64,000 bases of DNA from Rhodothermia bacterium (GCA_030427885.1 JAUICM010000006.1:62001-126000); one strand, 5' to 3'. Shown: positions 16,331 to 26,300, numbered from the stretch's first letter. Translations and numbers: made by a program. The notes: a model not told the origin generated them from the letters alone.

Positions 16331-16735
16331 TCAATTAATAATATCCCCTTTGATATTTGCTATCCGTTCCCTCCATTGCAGGATCTCTTCAGGTGGCCGC
16401 TTCTCAAAATTTTTCACCTCTCCGACAATTTTTAAAGGTTCTGCACTTCGATAGGATCGGGTTGGATTTCCAGGAAATTTCTTGTCGGTAACATTCGGAT
16501 CATCTTCGAAACTACCCATTGGTTCAACGATATAGACACGTTGTTCTCCATCACCCTGGGCGAGAGCAGCGGCAAGGGTTGCTCCGTCAATCAGGGCTGT
16601 AAAATAGATGTGATTCATGATGACTTCAGGTCTGTAATTCGACCGGAATCCAGATGTAAGAAGATCTCCTGTTTTTAGATTGGCTCTGGTTCCGTGGTAG
16701 AACGGGCCTTTGTCTGATACTTCTTTTTTGCTCAT
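16331..16735 (-). CDS. arr: Rifampicin ADP-ribosyltransferase
   Basis: 134 aa, the usual size of Arr enzymes, which inactivate rifamycins by NAD-dependent ADP-ribosylation. Key segments are present: FYHGTRANLKTGDLL at the N-terminus, NHIYFTALIDGATLAAALA in the middle, and the highly conserved RVYIVEPMG, EDDPNVTDKKFPGNPTRSYR and EPLKIVGEV blocks. The frame is intact. It lies 5 bases downstream of the PHP-domain gene, so it is chromosomally embedded and probably co-transcribed, with no mobile element beside it. Activity on rifampicin is predicted, not shown. Confidence 0.9.
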   Translation of the reverse strand: MSKKEVSDKGPFYHGTRANLKTGDLLTSGFRSNYRPEVIMNHIYFTALIDGATLAAALAQGDGEQRVYIVEPMGSFEDDPNVTDKKFPGNPTRSYRSAEPLKIVGEVKNFEKRPPEEILQWRERIANIKGDIIN

Positions 16736-16740
16736 TTTAA

Positions 16741-17925
16741 CTAATCCTTAACCACTGGCTGGGTCCACGCGGTTTCATAGATAATGTCCTCTATTGGGTT
16801 CGCTTGCAATTTGTCTGATGTGATCTTTGCCCGAACAAACTGAATATCATCGGTAAGTTGGAAACTGGCTTCAGTTCCTTCGATCGTTTCAAAGGTCTCT
16901 GGTTGAAGAGAACCTTCTCTGGCTCCATGGAAAGAGATGCGATAGTCTACTCCGGGCTCAGTTTTTACTAATACAGAAAGCATGGTGCCATCAAAGGAGG
17001 CATTTTCGAGTGATACTCCGGTACTGCCATAGAAATTGCCACGTTCCATTGCTTCGATCAGAGAATGAGGATTCAAAGAATCGGCCTCAACCATGATCCA
17101 GCCACGACCGGCATTACTGAATTCTTTGCCATGATGGTGATAGTTGTGAGAATCGTCGGTAGCGAGGCCGTACATCAGAGGTTTACCATCGGCCAGATAG
17201 GAAATATTGATCCGGTCCCACATTTCTTCCGTGGAGATATGAGTTGAATCTCCTGAGTTATGAACCATATGGTGACCATTATACACTTCAAAAAAGCGTT
17301 CGCCTTCAAGCGCAGCCATTTCTTCCCAGGTTATGGCATAATAGAAATTGGGGTGATTCACATGCGGGATCATGGGCTCCCCGGTTTCTTTCCGTTGCTC
17401 CAGTACGGCATTGATATTATTCTGAAGCACATCCACCACACTTTCGCCATGTCTTGGCTCGATTTTCTTTTGAATGTTCGTTGCATTCATATGCAGAGGG
17501 TTTCCTTCAAAACCATCGGTGATCTCTTGTGATCGTATGACCAGGAATTCACCTTCTTCTTCAAACAGTTCTTTGTATTCGGAATAGGCTTTGAGTTTCA
17601 CACTGATCTCACCCTCATCTTCTTTCCAGGTTACCCATTCTTCACCGTATTTGGCGAGATACTTCTGAAAGGAAGCCTGATAAACGGAATCAGGGCGAAT
17701 GAGTTTCCACTTTTCGCCTTCAGCCAGGGTGTTGTGATCGGAGAGAGCTACAAAATCGTAGTTCCGGGTTTTGTACCATTCCATGATGGTTTCAGGAAAT
17801 TCATCGCCGTCACTCCAATAGGAATGGGTATGAAGGTTTCCTTTGAACCATTGTTTTTCGGGAGGATTAGAGCAATTCAGAATGGTGAATGAAACGACCA
17901 GAAATAGATAAAGAGCTTTTTTCAT
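16741..17925 (-). CDS. PHP-domain lipoprotein (CehA/McbA-type metallohydrolase)
   Basis: 394 aa. Signal and lipobox TILNCS (Cys18) predict a lipid-anchored exported protein. PHP-domain metal-binding motifs are clear: GNLHTHSYWSDG, FVALSDHNTL, RSQEIT, MIPHVNHPNF and GLATDDSHNY, which together supply the His/Asp ligands of a di- or trinuclear metal site. Family members hydrolyse phosphoesters or, in CehA/McbA, carbamates. A beta-rich C-terminal region follows. It precedes arr by 5 bases. The substrate is unknown. Confidence 0.8.
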   Translation of the reverse strand: MKKALYLFLVVSFTILNCSNPPEKQWFKGNLHTHSYWSDGDEFPETIMEWYKTRNYDFVALSDHNTLAEGEKWKLIRPDSVYQASFQKYLAKYGEEWVTWKEDEGEISVKLKAYSEYKELFEEEGEFLVIRSQEITDGFEGNPLHMNATNIQKKIEPRHGESVVDVLQNNINAVLEQRKETGEPMIPHVNHPNFYYAITWEEMAALEGERFFEVYNGHHMVHNSGDSTHISTEEMWDRINISYLADGKPLMYGLATDDSHNYHHHGKEFSNAGRGWIMVEADSLNPHSLIEAMERGNFYGSTGVSLENASFDGTMLSVLVKTEPGVDYRISFHGAREGSLQPETFETIEGTEASFQLTDDIQFVRAKITSDKLQANPIEDIIYETAWTQPVVKD

Positions 17926-18014
17926 AAAAGAGAAGGCCAGTTAGATTTGAGGAATGTACATAACCGGAGTCATAAAGTGCAGGAAGGAGGAATTTTTTAA
18001 TCCTGGCTTAATAC

Positions 18015-18043
18015 AAAAAAGCTCCGACGCAGAGCATCGGAGC
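18015..18043 (-). terminator. Intrinsic terminator after the S15 peptidase gene
   Basis: Read on the minus strand, GCTCCGATGC, a 3-base loop and GCGTCGGAGC are followed directly by TTTTTT. The 10-bp stem with one G-T pair plus the T-run is a textbook Rho-independent terminator for the gene ending at 18111. Confidence 0.9.
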
Positions 18044-18110
18044 GAGATTCGAACTATTTCAGGATCAGTAAAGACGCAAAGTTTTGCGTCTTTACGGGTA
18101 GGGGAACTAA

Positions 18111-19982
18111 TTATTCAATCCCAATAGCTTTCTTAAAGGCTTCTTCACCGCCTACAACCGGAATGGTGATAGTGGTTCCATTCAGGTCTACAGTGAGTTC
18201 CGTGCCCGGATCCGGATGCAGAGTGAATTCCTTATCACTGGAGAAGATCATCAGCGCGATCTGCTGACCACGTGGAATAACCTGATCATCTGGCTGGAGA
18301 TCAAAGCTCATTTCATAGAATTTACCTGGCTTCAGAGGCTCGCCGTTACGGATATCCTTGTAGTTTTGAGGATCGGCCCAACCACGGGTAATTATATTGT
18401 CCGTAATACGACCATTGCGACGCTCCGTCCACGGCAGAGAAACCATCCACACCGATAAATTAGCAGCAGGTTTACTACTTGCCAGTTTGATATTAACGGT
18501 GGTTAAACCCGAAAGGTGAATATTTTCCTCAAGTACGGGGGAAAGGTAGATCAAACGATGCTCGGTGATATCTGCTTTAGCCAGGGATTCCCCATCAAAG
18601 GAGAAGTTATCAACCAGTGTTTCAGGGTCCTGACTTTTTGGTTTGTTAAGGGTCAGACTTCCCTGTTCCGGAGCTCCGCCATTCAAATACAGAGTTACTG
18701 GTTCCGCTGCCGGATTTGGAAAATCTTCGTAATAAGTCGGGTCATCGGGTTCAGCATATTCGCGAACGATATAGGCTCCGGTTTCATTCTGGATACCATT
18801 ATCAACGCCATGCAGATAATGTGTGAACCAGCGGTTCATCATATCAAAAGGAGGGGGGCCACCATGACCGAACTGGTGATAATAGATCTCGGTATGCAAG
18901 CCCATTTCTTTGGCTTTCCGGTAAATTCGGTAGCTGTGTTCCGGCATCACATTCCAGTCGTTGAAGCCGTGGCTCATCAGCATGGCCGCTTTCATATTTG
19001 GCATGTGGGTGAGGTAATCACGTCCGGCCCAGAAATCGTTATAATCGCCGGACTCCCGATCCATATTAGCCTCAATTACTTCTTGCCGGACTTTGAGATT
19101 ATTACGTGCTCTGAGTTCTTCTTTGCCACTATGGATGAAGTCGTAAAGCACATCAATATCTTCGCCAAGATATCCGCCGGGACTACGTACAAGTCCGTTA
19201 GAGCGATAGTAGTTATAGTAGGCAGTATTTGGTGCAACGGGTATGATCACTTCAAGACCTTCCACTCCGGTTGTCGCCGCAGCTAATGGAAGAGTTCCGT
19301 TATACGAAGTTCCTGTCATACCCACTTTACCCGTAGACCAGAAAGCCTCAACTTTTTCATTTCCTTCACGGGTTTTGTACCCATTGTCCTTACCGGTTAG
19401 CCATTGTACTACAGCTTTGGGCGCAAGCGATTCGTTTTCTCCACCAACGGTAGGAGAGCCATCAGAAAGTCCGGTACCAGGATTTTCTGAGTGGACAACG
19501 ATATAGCCGTAAGGCACCCATTGACGAACCTGGGAATTCGAAATGATAGGGCGTTCACCACGTCGGATCACTTCAGGGTGCGCGCGGCGCTCCGCATTTT
19601 CACCGTAATTATGAGTTCCGAGCTCTCCTATCTCATGACGAACATTCCAGAACATCTCTGGCACCATCCCTGCTGTACCTGAATAATACGGGCTGGATTC
19701 ATATACGACCGGAAGCTTTAAACCATCATCGGTTTGTTTGGGACGGGTAACGTCTACATGCATACGATCCAGGCGTCCGTCGCCATCAGAATCGAATTCT
19801 GTTTCCACCCACAGATCCTCCCGGATCCACTCGTCGGGGTTGGAGAAAGCAGGAACCTGCTGTGCAAGTCCGTCCTTGAAAGTAGGAACAGCATTTTCGC
19901 TATCCTGAGCAAAAGAAGGAATTGTAAATAAGGTAAACACCAGTATCGATATACTGGTTTTAAATGCTTTATTGGTATTCAT
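18111..19982 (-). CDS. Secreted Xaa-Pro dipeptidyl-peptidase-like S15 hydrolase
   Basis: 623 aa from the preferred ATG at 19982; a second in-frame ATG at 19994 adds four residues. Signal peptide ends near SFAQ. The nucleophile motif GTSYNG (Ser about 226) and the preceding GYIVVHSENPGTGLSDG segment match the S15/CocE catalytic domain. The HGGPP segment and C-terminal jelly-roll domain fit the X-Pro peptidase family, which releases Xaa-Pro dipeptides or, in relatives, cleaves other esters and amides. Terminated by the hairpin at 18015-18043. Confidence 0.82.
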   Translation of the reverse strand: MNTNKAFKTSISILVFTLFTIPSFAQDSENAVPTFKDGLAQQVPAFSNPDEWIREDLWVETEFDSDGDGRLDRMHVDVTRPKQTDDGLKLPVVYESSPYYSGTAGMVPEMFWNVRHEIGELGTHNYGENAERRAHPEVIRRGERPIISNSQVRQWVPYGYIVVHSENPGTGLSDGSPTVGGENESLAPKAVVQWLTGKDNGYKTREGNEKVEAFWSTGKVGMTGTSYNGTLPLAAATTGVEGLEVIIPVAPNTAYYNYYRSNGLVRSPGGYLGEDIDVLYDFIHSGKEELRARNNLKVRQEVIEANMDRESGDYNDFWAGRDYLTHMPNMKAAMLMSHGFNDWNVMPEHSYRIYRKAKEMGLHTEIYYHQFGHGGPPPFDMMNRWFTHYLHGVDNGIQNETGAYIVREYAEPDDPTYYEDFPNPAAEPVTLYLNGGAPEQGSLTLNKPKSQDPETLVDNFSFDGESLAKADITEHRLIYLSPVLEENIHLSGLTTVNIKLASSKPAANLSVWMVSLPWTERRNGRITDNIITRGWADPQNYKDIRNGEPLKPGKFYEMSFDLQPDDQVIPRGQQIALMIFSSDKEFTLHPDPGTELTVDLNGTTITIPVVGGEEAFKKAIGIE

Positions 19983-20021
19983 AATATTGATCATGTTGAT
20001 GATGATTGATCGTTGTAAATT

Positions 20022-21716
20022 TTAATATCCTACTGCTGCACCTTCACCGCTTGAAGCATCGGCGGCACCGGTCATAAGCTGCTGTTCAGGATCGTAGGTG
20101 ATTCCCATCAAAACCCCAAGATTAGAAACAGGTACCAATGTATGTCCCATTGCCTCAAGCGCTATTCGGGTGTCGGGTGATAAAGTGTTTTCTTCGTATA
20201 GAATACGATCTGGCAGCCATTGGTGATGGATCTTAAGAGCAGAAATAGCCCGGTCGATCCGCATATTATATTCCAAAACTGCAAGAACAGTCTGGAAAAC
20301 AGTATTAATGATGGTCCGCCCACCAGGACTTCCAATCACCAGATATGGTTTTCCATCTTTAGCTACAATCGTGGGTGTCATACTGGATAACATTCTCTTT
20401 TCAGGTGCTATCTGATTAGGATCAGAACCGATTTGTCCATTTCGCTTGGTAACTCCCGGCTGAGGGTTGAAATCACCCATTTCATTATTGAAAATGAAAC
20501 CAAGTTTTTCTGAGCCCATTCGTGAACCATAACCAAATTCAAGGGTATAGGTAAGTGATACAGCATTTCCGTCCTTATCCAATACCGAAAGATGAGTTGT
20601 GCTTTCTCCATCATACAGCTGGCTGAATTTGGAAGAATCACTTACAGAAGCTTTTTGCCAATCGATGCTATTGAAAAGGTTCTGAGCATGTTCTTTTGAG
20701 ATCAGGTGATCGAGTGGAAGATCTGGATTGAAATCAATGTCTCCCATGTGTTCAGCACGGTCGGCATAGGCACGACGCATAGCTTCGGCTACCAGGTGCA
20801 CATAATTAGTAGAATTGAAAGGGATGGTCTCAGCATCAGCCAATTCCACCATATTAAGCATCTCGATCATGGCTACACCACCAGAACTGGGCGGAGGCAT
20901 AGAATACACATCGTAACCCTTGTAGGTACCGTGCATCGGATTTCGTTCAATGGCTTCATATTTGAGAAGATCTTCGTGGGTGACGATTCCTTCATTTTCT
21001 TTCATGAACTCAACAATACCATCGGCAACAGGACCTTTATAAAAACCATCTCTTCCGTTCTCTCTGATGTAAGTTAAAGTAGTTGCAAGTTCAGGTTGTT
21101 TCCAGGTCTCTCCGGGTTGAATTAATTCACCCGACGCATTCAGAAAGTAATTCTTCATGAAAGGAAAGGTTTCCTGTGCGGAGAAATATCTGCCTGAAAA
21201 ATAAAGCGACCAGTTGAATTCAAAACCGTCTTTTGCCAGATCGATAGCCGGTTGTACAATTTCTTTCCAGTCTAATTTCCCGTATTTCTGTTGAGCCTTG
21301 TAGAGCCCGGCTACAGTTCCGGGAACTCCGATCGCTTTGGAACTCAGGTGGTTGATATTTCCGATAACCTCTCCATTCTCATCCAGGTACATGTCCGGAG
21401 AAGCGGCTAAAGGAGCTTTTTCACGGAAGTCGAAGGTGGTTACATTGCCATCTGATTTCATGAAAACAATGAAACCACCTCCACCAATATTACCGGCAGT
21501 GGGGTGGGTTACCTGTAATGCAAAAGCAGTGGCAGCAGCTGCATCAATTGCATTCCCCCCTTTTTTCAGGATATCAACCCCAACCTGAGATGCGATCTCA
21601 CTATCTGAGACCACCATTCCGTTTCTGGCATAGGTTTGGGAAAACACGGATGTGTTAATACCCAGAAAAAGTAGAATAAAAAGAGTAAATGTAGCTCTAT
21701 AGTTCAAAATCATCAT
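20022..21716 (-). CDS. ggt: Gamma-glutamyltransferase precursor
   Basis: 564 aa, full length. A signal peptide is followed by the large-subunit start YARNGMVVSDSEIASQVG and the conserved GGNAIDAAAA and NIGGGGFIV segments. The autocatalytic cleavage site is before TTHLSV (Thr373, the N-terminal nucleophile of the small subunit), and SPGGRTIIN lies in the small subunit. The enzyme hydrolyses or transfers the gamma-glutamyl group of glutathione and similar peptides in the periplasm. It lies 39 bases downstream of the S15 gene's start region and is divergent from an AraC-type regulator gene 111 bases away. Confidence 0.93.
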   Translation of the reverse strand: MMILNYRATFTLFILLFLGINTSVFSQTYARNGMVVSDSEIASQVGVDILKKGGNAIDAAAATAFALQVTHPTAGNIGGGGFIVFMKSDGNVTTFDFREKAPLAASPDMYLDENGEVIGNINHLSSKAIGVPGTVAGLYKAQQKYGKLDWKEIVQPAIDLAKDGFEFNWSLYFSGRYFSAQETFPFMKNYFLNASGELIQPGETWKQPELATTLTYIRENGRDGFYKGPVADGIVEFMKENEGIVTHEDLLKYEAIERNPMHGTYKGYDVYSMPPPSSGGVAMIEMLNMVELADAETIPFNSTNYVHLVAEAMRRAYADRAEHMGDIDFNPDLPLDHLISKEHAQNLFNSIDWQKASVSDSSKFSQLYDGESTTHLSVLDKDGNAVSLTYTLEFGYGSRMGSEKLGFIFNNEMGDFNPQPGVTKRNGQIGSDPNQIAPEKRMLSSMTPTIVAKDGKPYLVIGSPGGRTIINTVFQTVLAVLEYNMRIDRAISALKIHHQWLPDRILYEENTLSPDTRIALEAMGHTLVPVSNLGVLMGITYDPEQQLMTGAADASSGEGAAVGY

Positions 21717-21827
21717 ATTTGGTTAGCCCTCGAATTATTTGATGATACATGATTGAGCTCAGATTGAAAAATCAGAGATTGTTAAAGTGTATAACTTTGA
21801 AGACTTAAAAACGTCTATATTTGAGTC

Positions 21828-22952
21828 ATGCTATTCAAGACTATTTTTCTTTTAGGAGCAATTCACGGATTGGTTCTGGCAGTGTTACTTGCAGGTAAAA
21901 AAGTAAACCGGCTTTCAAATAAGATCATGGGCGTTTTGATGTTGGTCTTTTCAATAGATCTGGGAATGGCTGCATTCCTTGGATTTGGTCAAACAGTAGA
22001 ATATCCGTTTTTGCTGGGGCTCGACTTTCCGATCACACTGCTTTATGCGCCACTTATCTATTTATATTCGAAGACACTGATGCACGGGCAGCATAGCCTG
22101 AAAAGATCAGATCTGATTCACTTGATTCCGTTTGCGTTACTGCTATTGTATACCATTCCATTCTATATGATGTCATCTCAGGAAAAGCTGTCATTATTAA
22201 ACGAAGGTGGTGGCCTGGATTATGGTCCGGGGTTTATAACGCATATCAAGGTGTATTTTAATATTGCGTACATCCCTTTCATCATAAAAGAGTATCTGGC
22301 ATATCGGCAGCGATTGAGGGCGAACTATTCATCCATTGAAGAAAGGAATTTAAGCTGGTTGGGCGGTTTCTTCATTGGGTTCCTTATCCTCGCGATTATT
22401 TCTGCAGGACTCCATCTGTTGAATTCGATGTCGGATCTGGACATTCCCTATATGAACTATACCTTACTGGCAGTAACGATCTTCGTATACAGTATTGGCT
22501 ATATGGGTCTCCGTCAACCAGAGTTTTTTGTGGATTACCCTGAAGACGAAGCAGATGAACCCGAGGTAAAAGAGCAGGACAGATATTCAAGGTCTGGACT
22601 TAGTAAAGAGGAAGGACAGAAGTTGATGGATCAGCTATCTGCATTGATGGCAAAGGAAAAACCGTATCAGAATAATGAATTAAGTCTCCGGGATCTGGCG
22701 GGAATGATGCATATCAGTACTCATTATCTGACGGAGATCATAAACCGTTATGCTGAGAAGAATTTCTACGAGTTTATTAATTATTACCGGGTAGAAGAAG
22801 TTAAGGAGAAAATACAGGACTCAGATTTTGAACATTTTACTTTGCTTTCTTTAGGGCTGGATGCAGGATTCAATTCCAAGTCTTCCTTTAATTCTGTGTT
22901 TAAGAAGCAGACGGGAATGACGCCTTCGGAGTATAAGAAATCACTCAATTGA
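21828..22952 (+). CDS. AraC-family regulator with N-terminal membrane domain
   Basis: 374 aa. The first about 230 residues hold seven or so hydrophobic segments; the last about 100 residues are an AraC-type double helix-turn-helix (SLRDLAGMMHISTHYLTEIIN, then LLSLGLDAGFNSKSSFN and the closing GMTPSEYKKSL). This membrane-sensor plus AraC layout is common in Bacteroidota and relatives. It is divergent from ggt and upstream of a TonB receptor gene, so either is a plausible target. The signal sensed is unknown. Confidence 0.85.
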   Translation: MLFKTIFLLGAIHGLVLAVLLAGKKVNRLSNKIMGVLMLVFSIDLGMAAFLGFGQTVEYPFLLGLDFPITLLYAPLIYLYSKTLMHGQHSLKRSDLIHLIPFALLLLYTIPFYMMSSQEKLSLLNEGGGLDYGPGFITHIKVYFNIAYIPFIIKEYLAYRQRLRANYSSIEERNLSWLGGFFIGFLILAIISAGLHLLNSMSDLDIPYMNYTLLAVTIFVYSIGYMGLRQPEFFVDYPEDEADEPEVKEQDRYSRSGLSKEEGQKLMDQLSALMAKEKPYQNNELSLRDLAGMMHISTHYLTEIINRYAEKNFYEFINYYRVEEVKEKIQDSDFEHFTLLSLGLDAGFNSKSSFNSVFKKQTGMTPSEYKKSLN

Positions 22953-22960
22953 TCTCTGAC

Positions 22961-23088
22961 AGTCATCCTGATCCGCCAGCTGGCGGAGAAAGGATCTAAT
23001 CGTTGTCGGGCTTGATAATTTATTTCTTTACACAATTTGATTGATCACCTCTCATCGATAAGGTCCTTCGCGGCTGCTCAGGATGACT
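22961..23088. repeat. Palindromic repeat family 2, full copy
   Basis: 128 bp bounded by a perfect 11-bp inverted repeat, AGTCATCCTGA at the left and TCAGGATGACT at the right. An inner pair GGATCTAATCG/CGATAAGGTCC is nearly complementary. A 16-bp perfect palindrome TCCGCCAGCTGGCGGA sits inside the left arm. It occupies most of the gap between the AraC and TonB receptor genes. Confidence 0.8.
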
Positions 23089-23191
23089 CTTAAGGTAAAA
23101 ATAACAAGTCCAAACCCAACGGACTGGACGATTGCACCATTCAATAGCTCTAGTTTTGGTCTGAATCATAAACCTAAAAATCAGATCAACT

Positions 23192-25519
23192 ATGGTTAGA
23201 CAATTATTATTGGTATCAGGACTTTTATTAATTATTCAGAGTTTAGTGTTTGGGCAAACTCAAACCGTGAGTGGGGTTGTAATCGATATCACTAGTAAAG
23301 AAACCCTGCCCGGGGCTAATATTCTTCTGCTTGATCGCGAGCCTCTTTTGGGAACCTCAACTAATTCAGTTGGGGAATTTGTGTTGAAAGATGTCCCGTT
23401 GGGAAGACATGATTTCCAGATCTCATTTCTGGGATATCAGACTAAAGTGATATCGGGAATATTGGTCAGTAGTGGCCGGGAGGTATTTCTTGAGATCGAA
23501 CTGGAGGAAGAGATATTTCAGGGAGAGAGCATAGAAGTAGTGGGAACCATCAATAAAGAAAAGCCGATAAATGATATGGCGTATGTAAGTGCCAATACAT
23601 TTACCGTTGAGGAAACTCAGAAATATGCAGGAGGCCTGGATGACCCGGCCAGACTGGTTACTGCATTTGCAGGAGTTACATCATTAGGGGGAATTCAGCA
23701 CAATGCCATATCTGTAAGAGGGAATGCGCCGAAGAGTGTACAGTGGAGACTGGAAGGAATCGAGATCCCAAATCCGAGTCATTTTGCAGGCCTGTCGGTT
23801 GCTGGTGGCGGGGGAGTAACTTTATTCAGTTCACAATTACTTTCGAATTCAGATTTTATGACGGGGGCTTTTCCGGCTGAATATGGTAATGCACTGTCGG
23901 GAGTGTTCGATATCAATTTCAGGACTGGTAACCCAAACCGCAGAGAACACGCAGTTCAAATTGGGTTGAATGGATTGGAGTTCAGTTCAGGTGGTCCGTT
24001 CAAAAAAGACAGCAGGGCTACCTATCTGTTTAACTATCGGTTTTCGACACTAACATTACTCATGCCATTGCTTCCGGTTGATGGGACCATCCGGTATCAG
24101 GATCTGTCGTTCAACATTGACATACCTACCCAAAGTAAAGGAAGATTTTCATTTTGGGGAATAGGAGGATTGGATCACCAGAATTTCTATGCCAAAAAGG
24201 ATTCCGCAGAATGGAAATATGCCGCTATGGATAAAACAAACCTGACTGCAGATCTGGGAGTTGGAGCAATGGGTATTTCACATTCTATTCTTGCGGGAAA
24301 GAAAGGGTATATCAAAACCACCCTGGCGGTTTCAGGTAACTCGACACAGTATGATAAGGATCGTATAAATTCCTCCCGATCATTTGATCCCCACCTCAGG
24401 GTGACTAACAATACTTCACGAATAGCACTTAAATCATATTTAAACCAAAAAATTGGCAGAGTTAACCTCAGATCAGGCCTTGAGATACAAAATATCCGGT
24501 ATAACATTGATCTGAAAGCAAAGCCCGGAAACCAGCCTTCGATTTCGCAAGTCATGCTGGGTGATGGAGCAGCGATTCTTAGTCAGGTGTATACTCAGGC
24601 TGATATTTCGATTGCCCCAAAATGGTCCCTTTTAGCAGGGCTCCATGGTCAATGGTTTTCGATAAGTGATGAGATCATTCCTGAGCCCCGTGCCGCTTTG
24701 CACTGGCAGGCTACTGAAAGTACTGCCTTCAATCTTGGATATGGTGTGCATAGTCAGATCGAAGAATTAGGGATCTACTACGTTCAAAATTCAATGGGCA
24801 GCCCGAATAAAGATCTTAAAATGTCAAAAGCACATCACCTGGTACTTGGATGGAGTCAGGGGCTTGGGGATCATCACCGGATGAAAGTGGAGTTATTTGG
24901 CCAAAGGCTGTTTGATGTGCCGGTGATCGCAGACAGCAGCTTCTCGATGTCAAATTTCATTCAGGATTTTTCTTTTAATGAGACCTTAGTCAATGAAGGG
25001 GAAGGCGAGAATTATGGGGTTGAACTAACTCTGGAGCGATTTTTAAACAAAGGATATTACTATTTGCTGACGGGAACCTTGTATTCTTCAGAGTATAAAG
25101 GAGGAGATGGAATCTGGCGTGACAGCCGTTTTGATCAGACCGCGTTTGCTAATTTCCTGTTTGGGAAGGAATTCTTTCTGAATGATTCAAAGAATGTATT
25201 TGGGGTGAATTCAAGGATCAGTATTGCAGGTGGTGAGCGATATAGCCCCGTTCTGGAAGCAGAATCCCGGACTAATGAGGATGTGGTTTTCAATGAAACG
25301 AGGGCATATAGTAAGCAATTCGAGACAAGATTAGTTCTGGATCTTACTCTTTCATACAGGAAGAATCGTAATAGTTATTCTTCTGTAGTGCTGTTTCAGG
25401 TGAAAAATCTTCTCTCTGCTAAAGACAAATATTTTGATTACAATCAGCAAACCCGGCAGGTTGACCTTATTGAAGAGGGAACTGTGTTGCCGGTGATAAG
25501 TTGGAAGATCGAATTTTGA
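23192..25519 (+). CDS. TonB-dependent receptor with carboxypeptidase-regulatory-like domain
   Basis: 775 aa. Signal peptide ends near VFGQ. Residues about 25-110 are a CarboxypepD_reg-like domain (SGVVIDITSKETLPGANI, FLGYQTKVISG), then a plug domain (GGLDDPARLVTAFAGV, ISVRGNAPKSVQWRLEGIE) and a long beta-barrel ending in a terminal Phe (SWKIEF). This outer-membrane receptor should import a ligand using TonB energy, but no SusD partner is present. The ThuA-domain gene follows 16 bases later and is probably co-transcribed. The ligand cannot be read from the sequence. Confidence 0.85.
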   Translation: MVRQLLLVSGLLLIIQSLVFGQTQTVSGVVIDITSKETLPGANILLLDREPLLGTSTNSVGEFVLKDVPLGRHDFQISFLGYQTKVISGILVSSGREVFLEIELEEEIFQGESIEVVGTINKEKPINDMAYVSANTFTVEETQKYAGGLDDPARLVTAFAGVTSLGGIQHNAISVRGNAPKSVQWRLEGIEIPNPSHFAGLSVAGGGGVTLFSSQLLSNSDFMTGAFPAEYGNALSGVFDINFRTGNPNRREHAVQIGLNGLEFSSGGPFKKDSRATYLFNYRFSTLTLLMPLLPVDGTIRYQDLSFNIDIPTQSKGRFSFWGIGGLDHQNFYAKKDSAEWKYAAMDKTNLTADLGVGAMGISHSILAGKKGYIKTTLAVSGNSTQYDKDRINSSRSFDPHLRVTNNTSRIALKSYLNQKIGRVNLRSGLEIQNIRYNIDLKAKPGNQPSISQVMLGDGAAILSQVYTQADISIAPKWSLLAGLHGQWFSISDEIIPEPRAALHWQATESTAFNLGYGVHSQIEELGIYYVQNSMGSPNKDLKMSKAHHLVLGWSQGLGDHHRMKVELFGQRLFDVPVIADSSFSMSNFIQDFSFNETLVNEGEGENYGVELTLERFLNKGYYYLLTGTLYSSEYKGGDGIWRDSRFDQTAFANFLFGKEFFLNDSKNVFGVNSRISIAGGERYSPVLEAESRTNEDVVFNETRAYSKQFETRLVLDLTLSYRKNRNSYSSVVLFQVKNLLSAKDKYFDYNQQTRQVDLIEEGTVLPVISWKIEF

Positions 25520-25535
25520 AATAACCAATGGAGTC

Positions 25536-26300
25536 ATGAAAAAGATCACATTATCATTATTTATACTAGCTGTACTTTTTTCAACTGCAGCTATCGCTCA
25601 GCCACAATTCAATGCTTTGCTTTTTACCAGAACGGATGGATGGCATCATCAATCCATTAGTGTTGGGGTAGAGGCTATCAAAGATCTTGGGCAAAGACAT
25701 CAATTCTCTGTAGACTGGCAGGATTCACCAAGGCTCTTCCGGGAAGGAAATCTGGATAAATATGATGTGATCATTTTCCTGAGTACTACTGGTGATATAT
25801 TAAATGAAGAACAGCAGGCCGTAATGGAGAAATTCATTCAGTCCGGGAAAGGATTTGTCGGTATACATGCCGCTTCTGATACCGAATATGAATGGGAATG
25901 GTATACACAGCTTGTCGGACGCATGTTTAAAATTCATCCGGTAAATCAGACTACAAGGGTGACTAAGGTGAATTCTAACTTCCCTGGCCTTGAACGCATG
26001 CCGGATAGTTTTTTATGGACTGATGAACTATATGAGTTCGGTGAAGAGAAAGTGGAAGGCTTGAATTACCTGCTTACCATCGATGAATCCTATTATGAAG
26101 TACAACCACCATGGGGAAACCGAAAGACTGAGGGAATGGGAGAGTTTCATCCATCAGCATGGTATCACGAATTTGATGGGGGACGTTCATTCTATACCGC
26201 ATTCGGTCACATGAATGAAACCTATTTAGATCAGATGTTCATGGAGCATATTTACGGTGGTATCTATTGGGCAGCAACAGGGAAAGGTATCATAGAATAG
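25536..26300 (+). CDS. Secreted ThuA-domain protein
   Basis: 254 aa with a signal peptide ending AAIAQ. The body is a ThuA-like (glutamine-amidotransferase-fold) domain: NALLFTRTDGWHHQSI, YDVIIFLSTTGDILN, GKGFVGIHAASDTEYEWEWY and GRSFYTAFGHMNETY. ThuA proteins occur in sugar uptake and trehalose or glycan utilisation loci, and their exact chemistry is unsettled. It lies 16 bases after the TonB receptor, which suggests a role in using the imported compound. Confidence 0.82.
   Translation: MKKITLSLFILAVLFSTAAIAQPQFNALLFTRTDGWHHQSISVGVEAIKDLGQRHQFSVDWQDSPRLFREGNLDKYDVIIFLSTTGDILNEEQQAVMEKFIQSGKGFVGIHAASDTEYEWEWYTQLVGRMFKIHPVNQTTRVTKVNSNFPGLERMPDSFLWTDELYEFGEEKVEGLNYLLTIDESYYEVQPPWGNRKTEGMGEFHPSAWYHEFDGGRSFYTAFGHMNETYLDQMFMEHIYGGIYWAATGKGIIE

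Noticed and set aside
18516-19286. Plus-strand open frame of 256 codons inside the S15 peptidase gene
   Set aside because: It lies entirely antisense to a gene with clear catalytic motifs, and its translation has no domain features.
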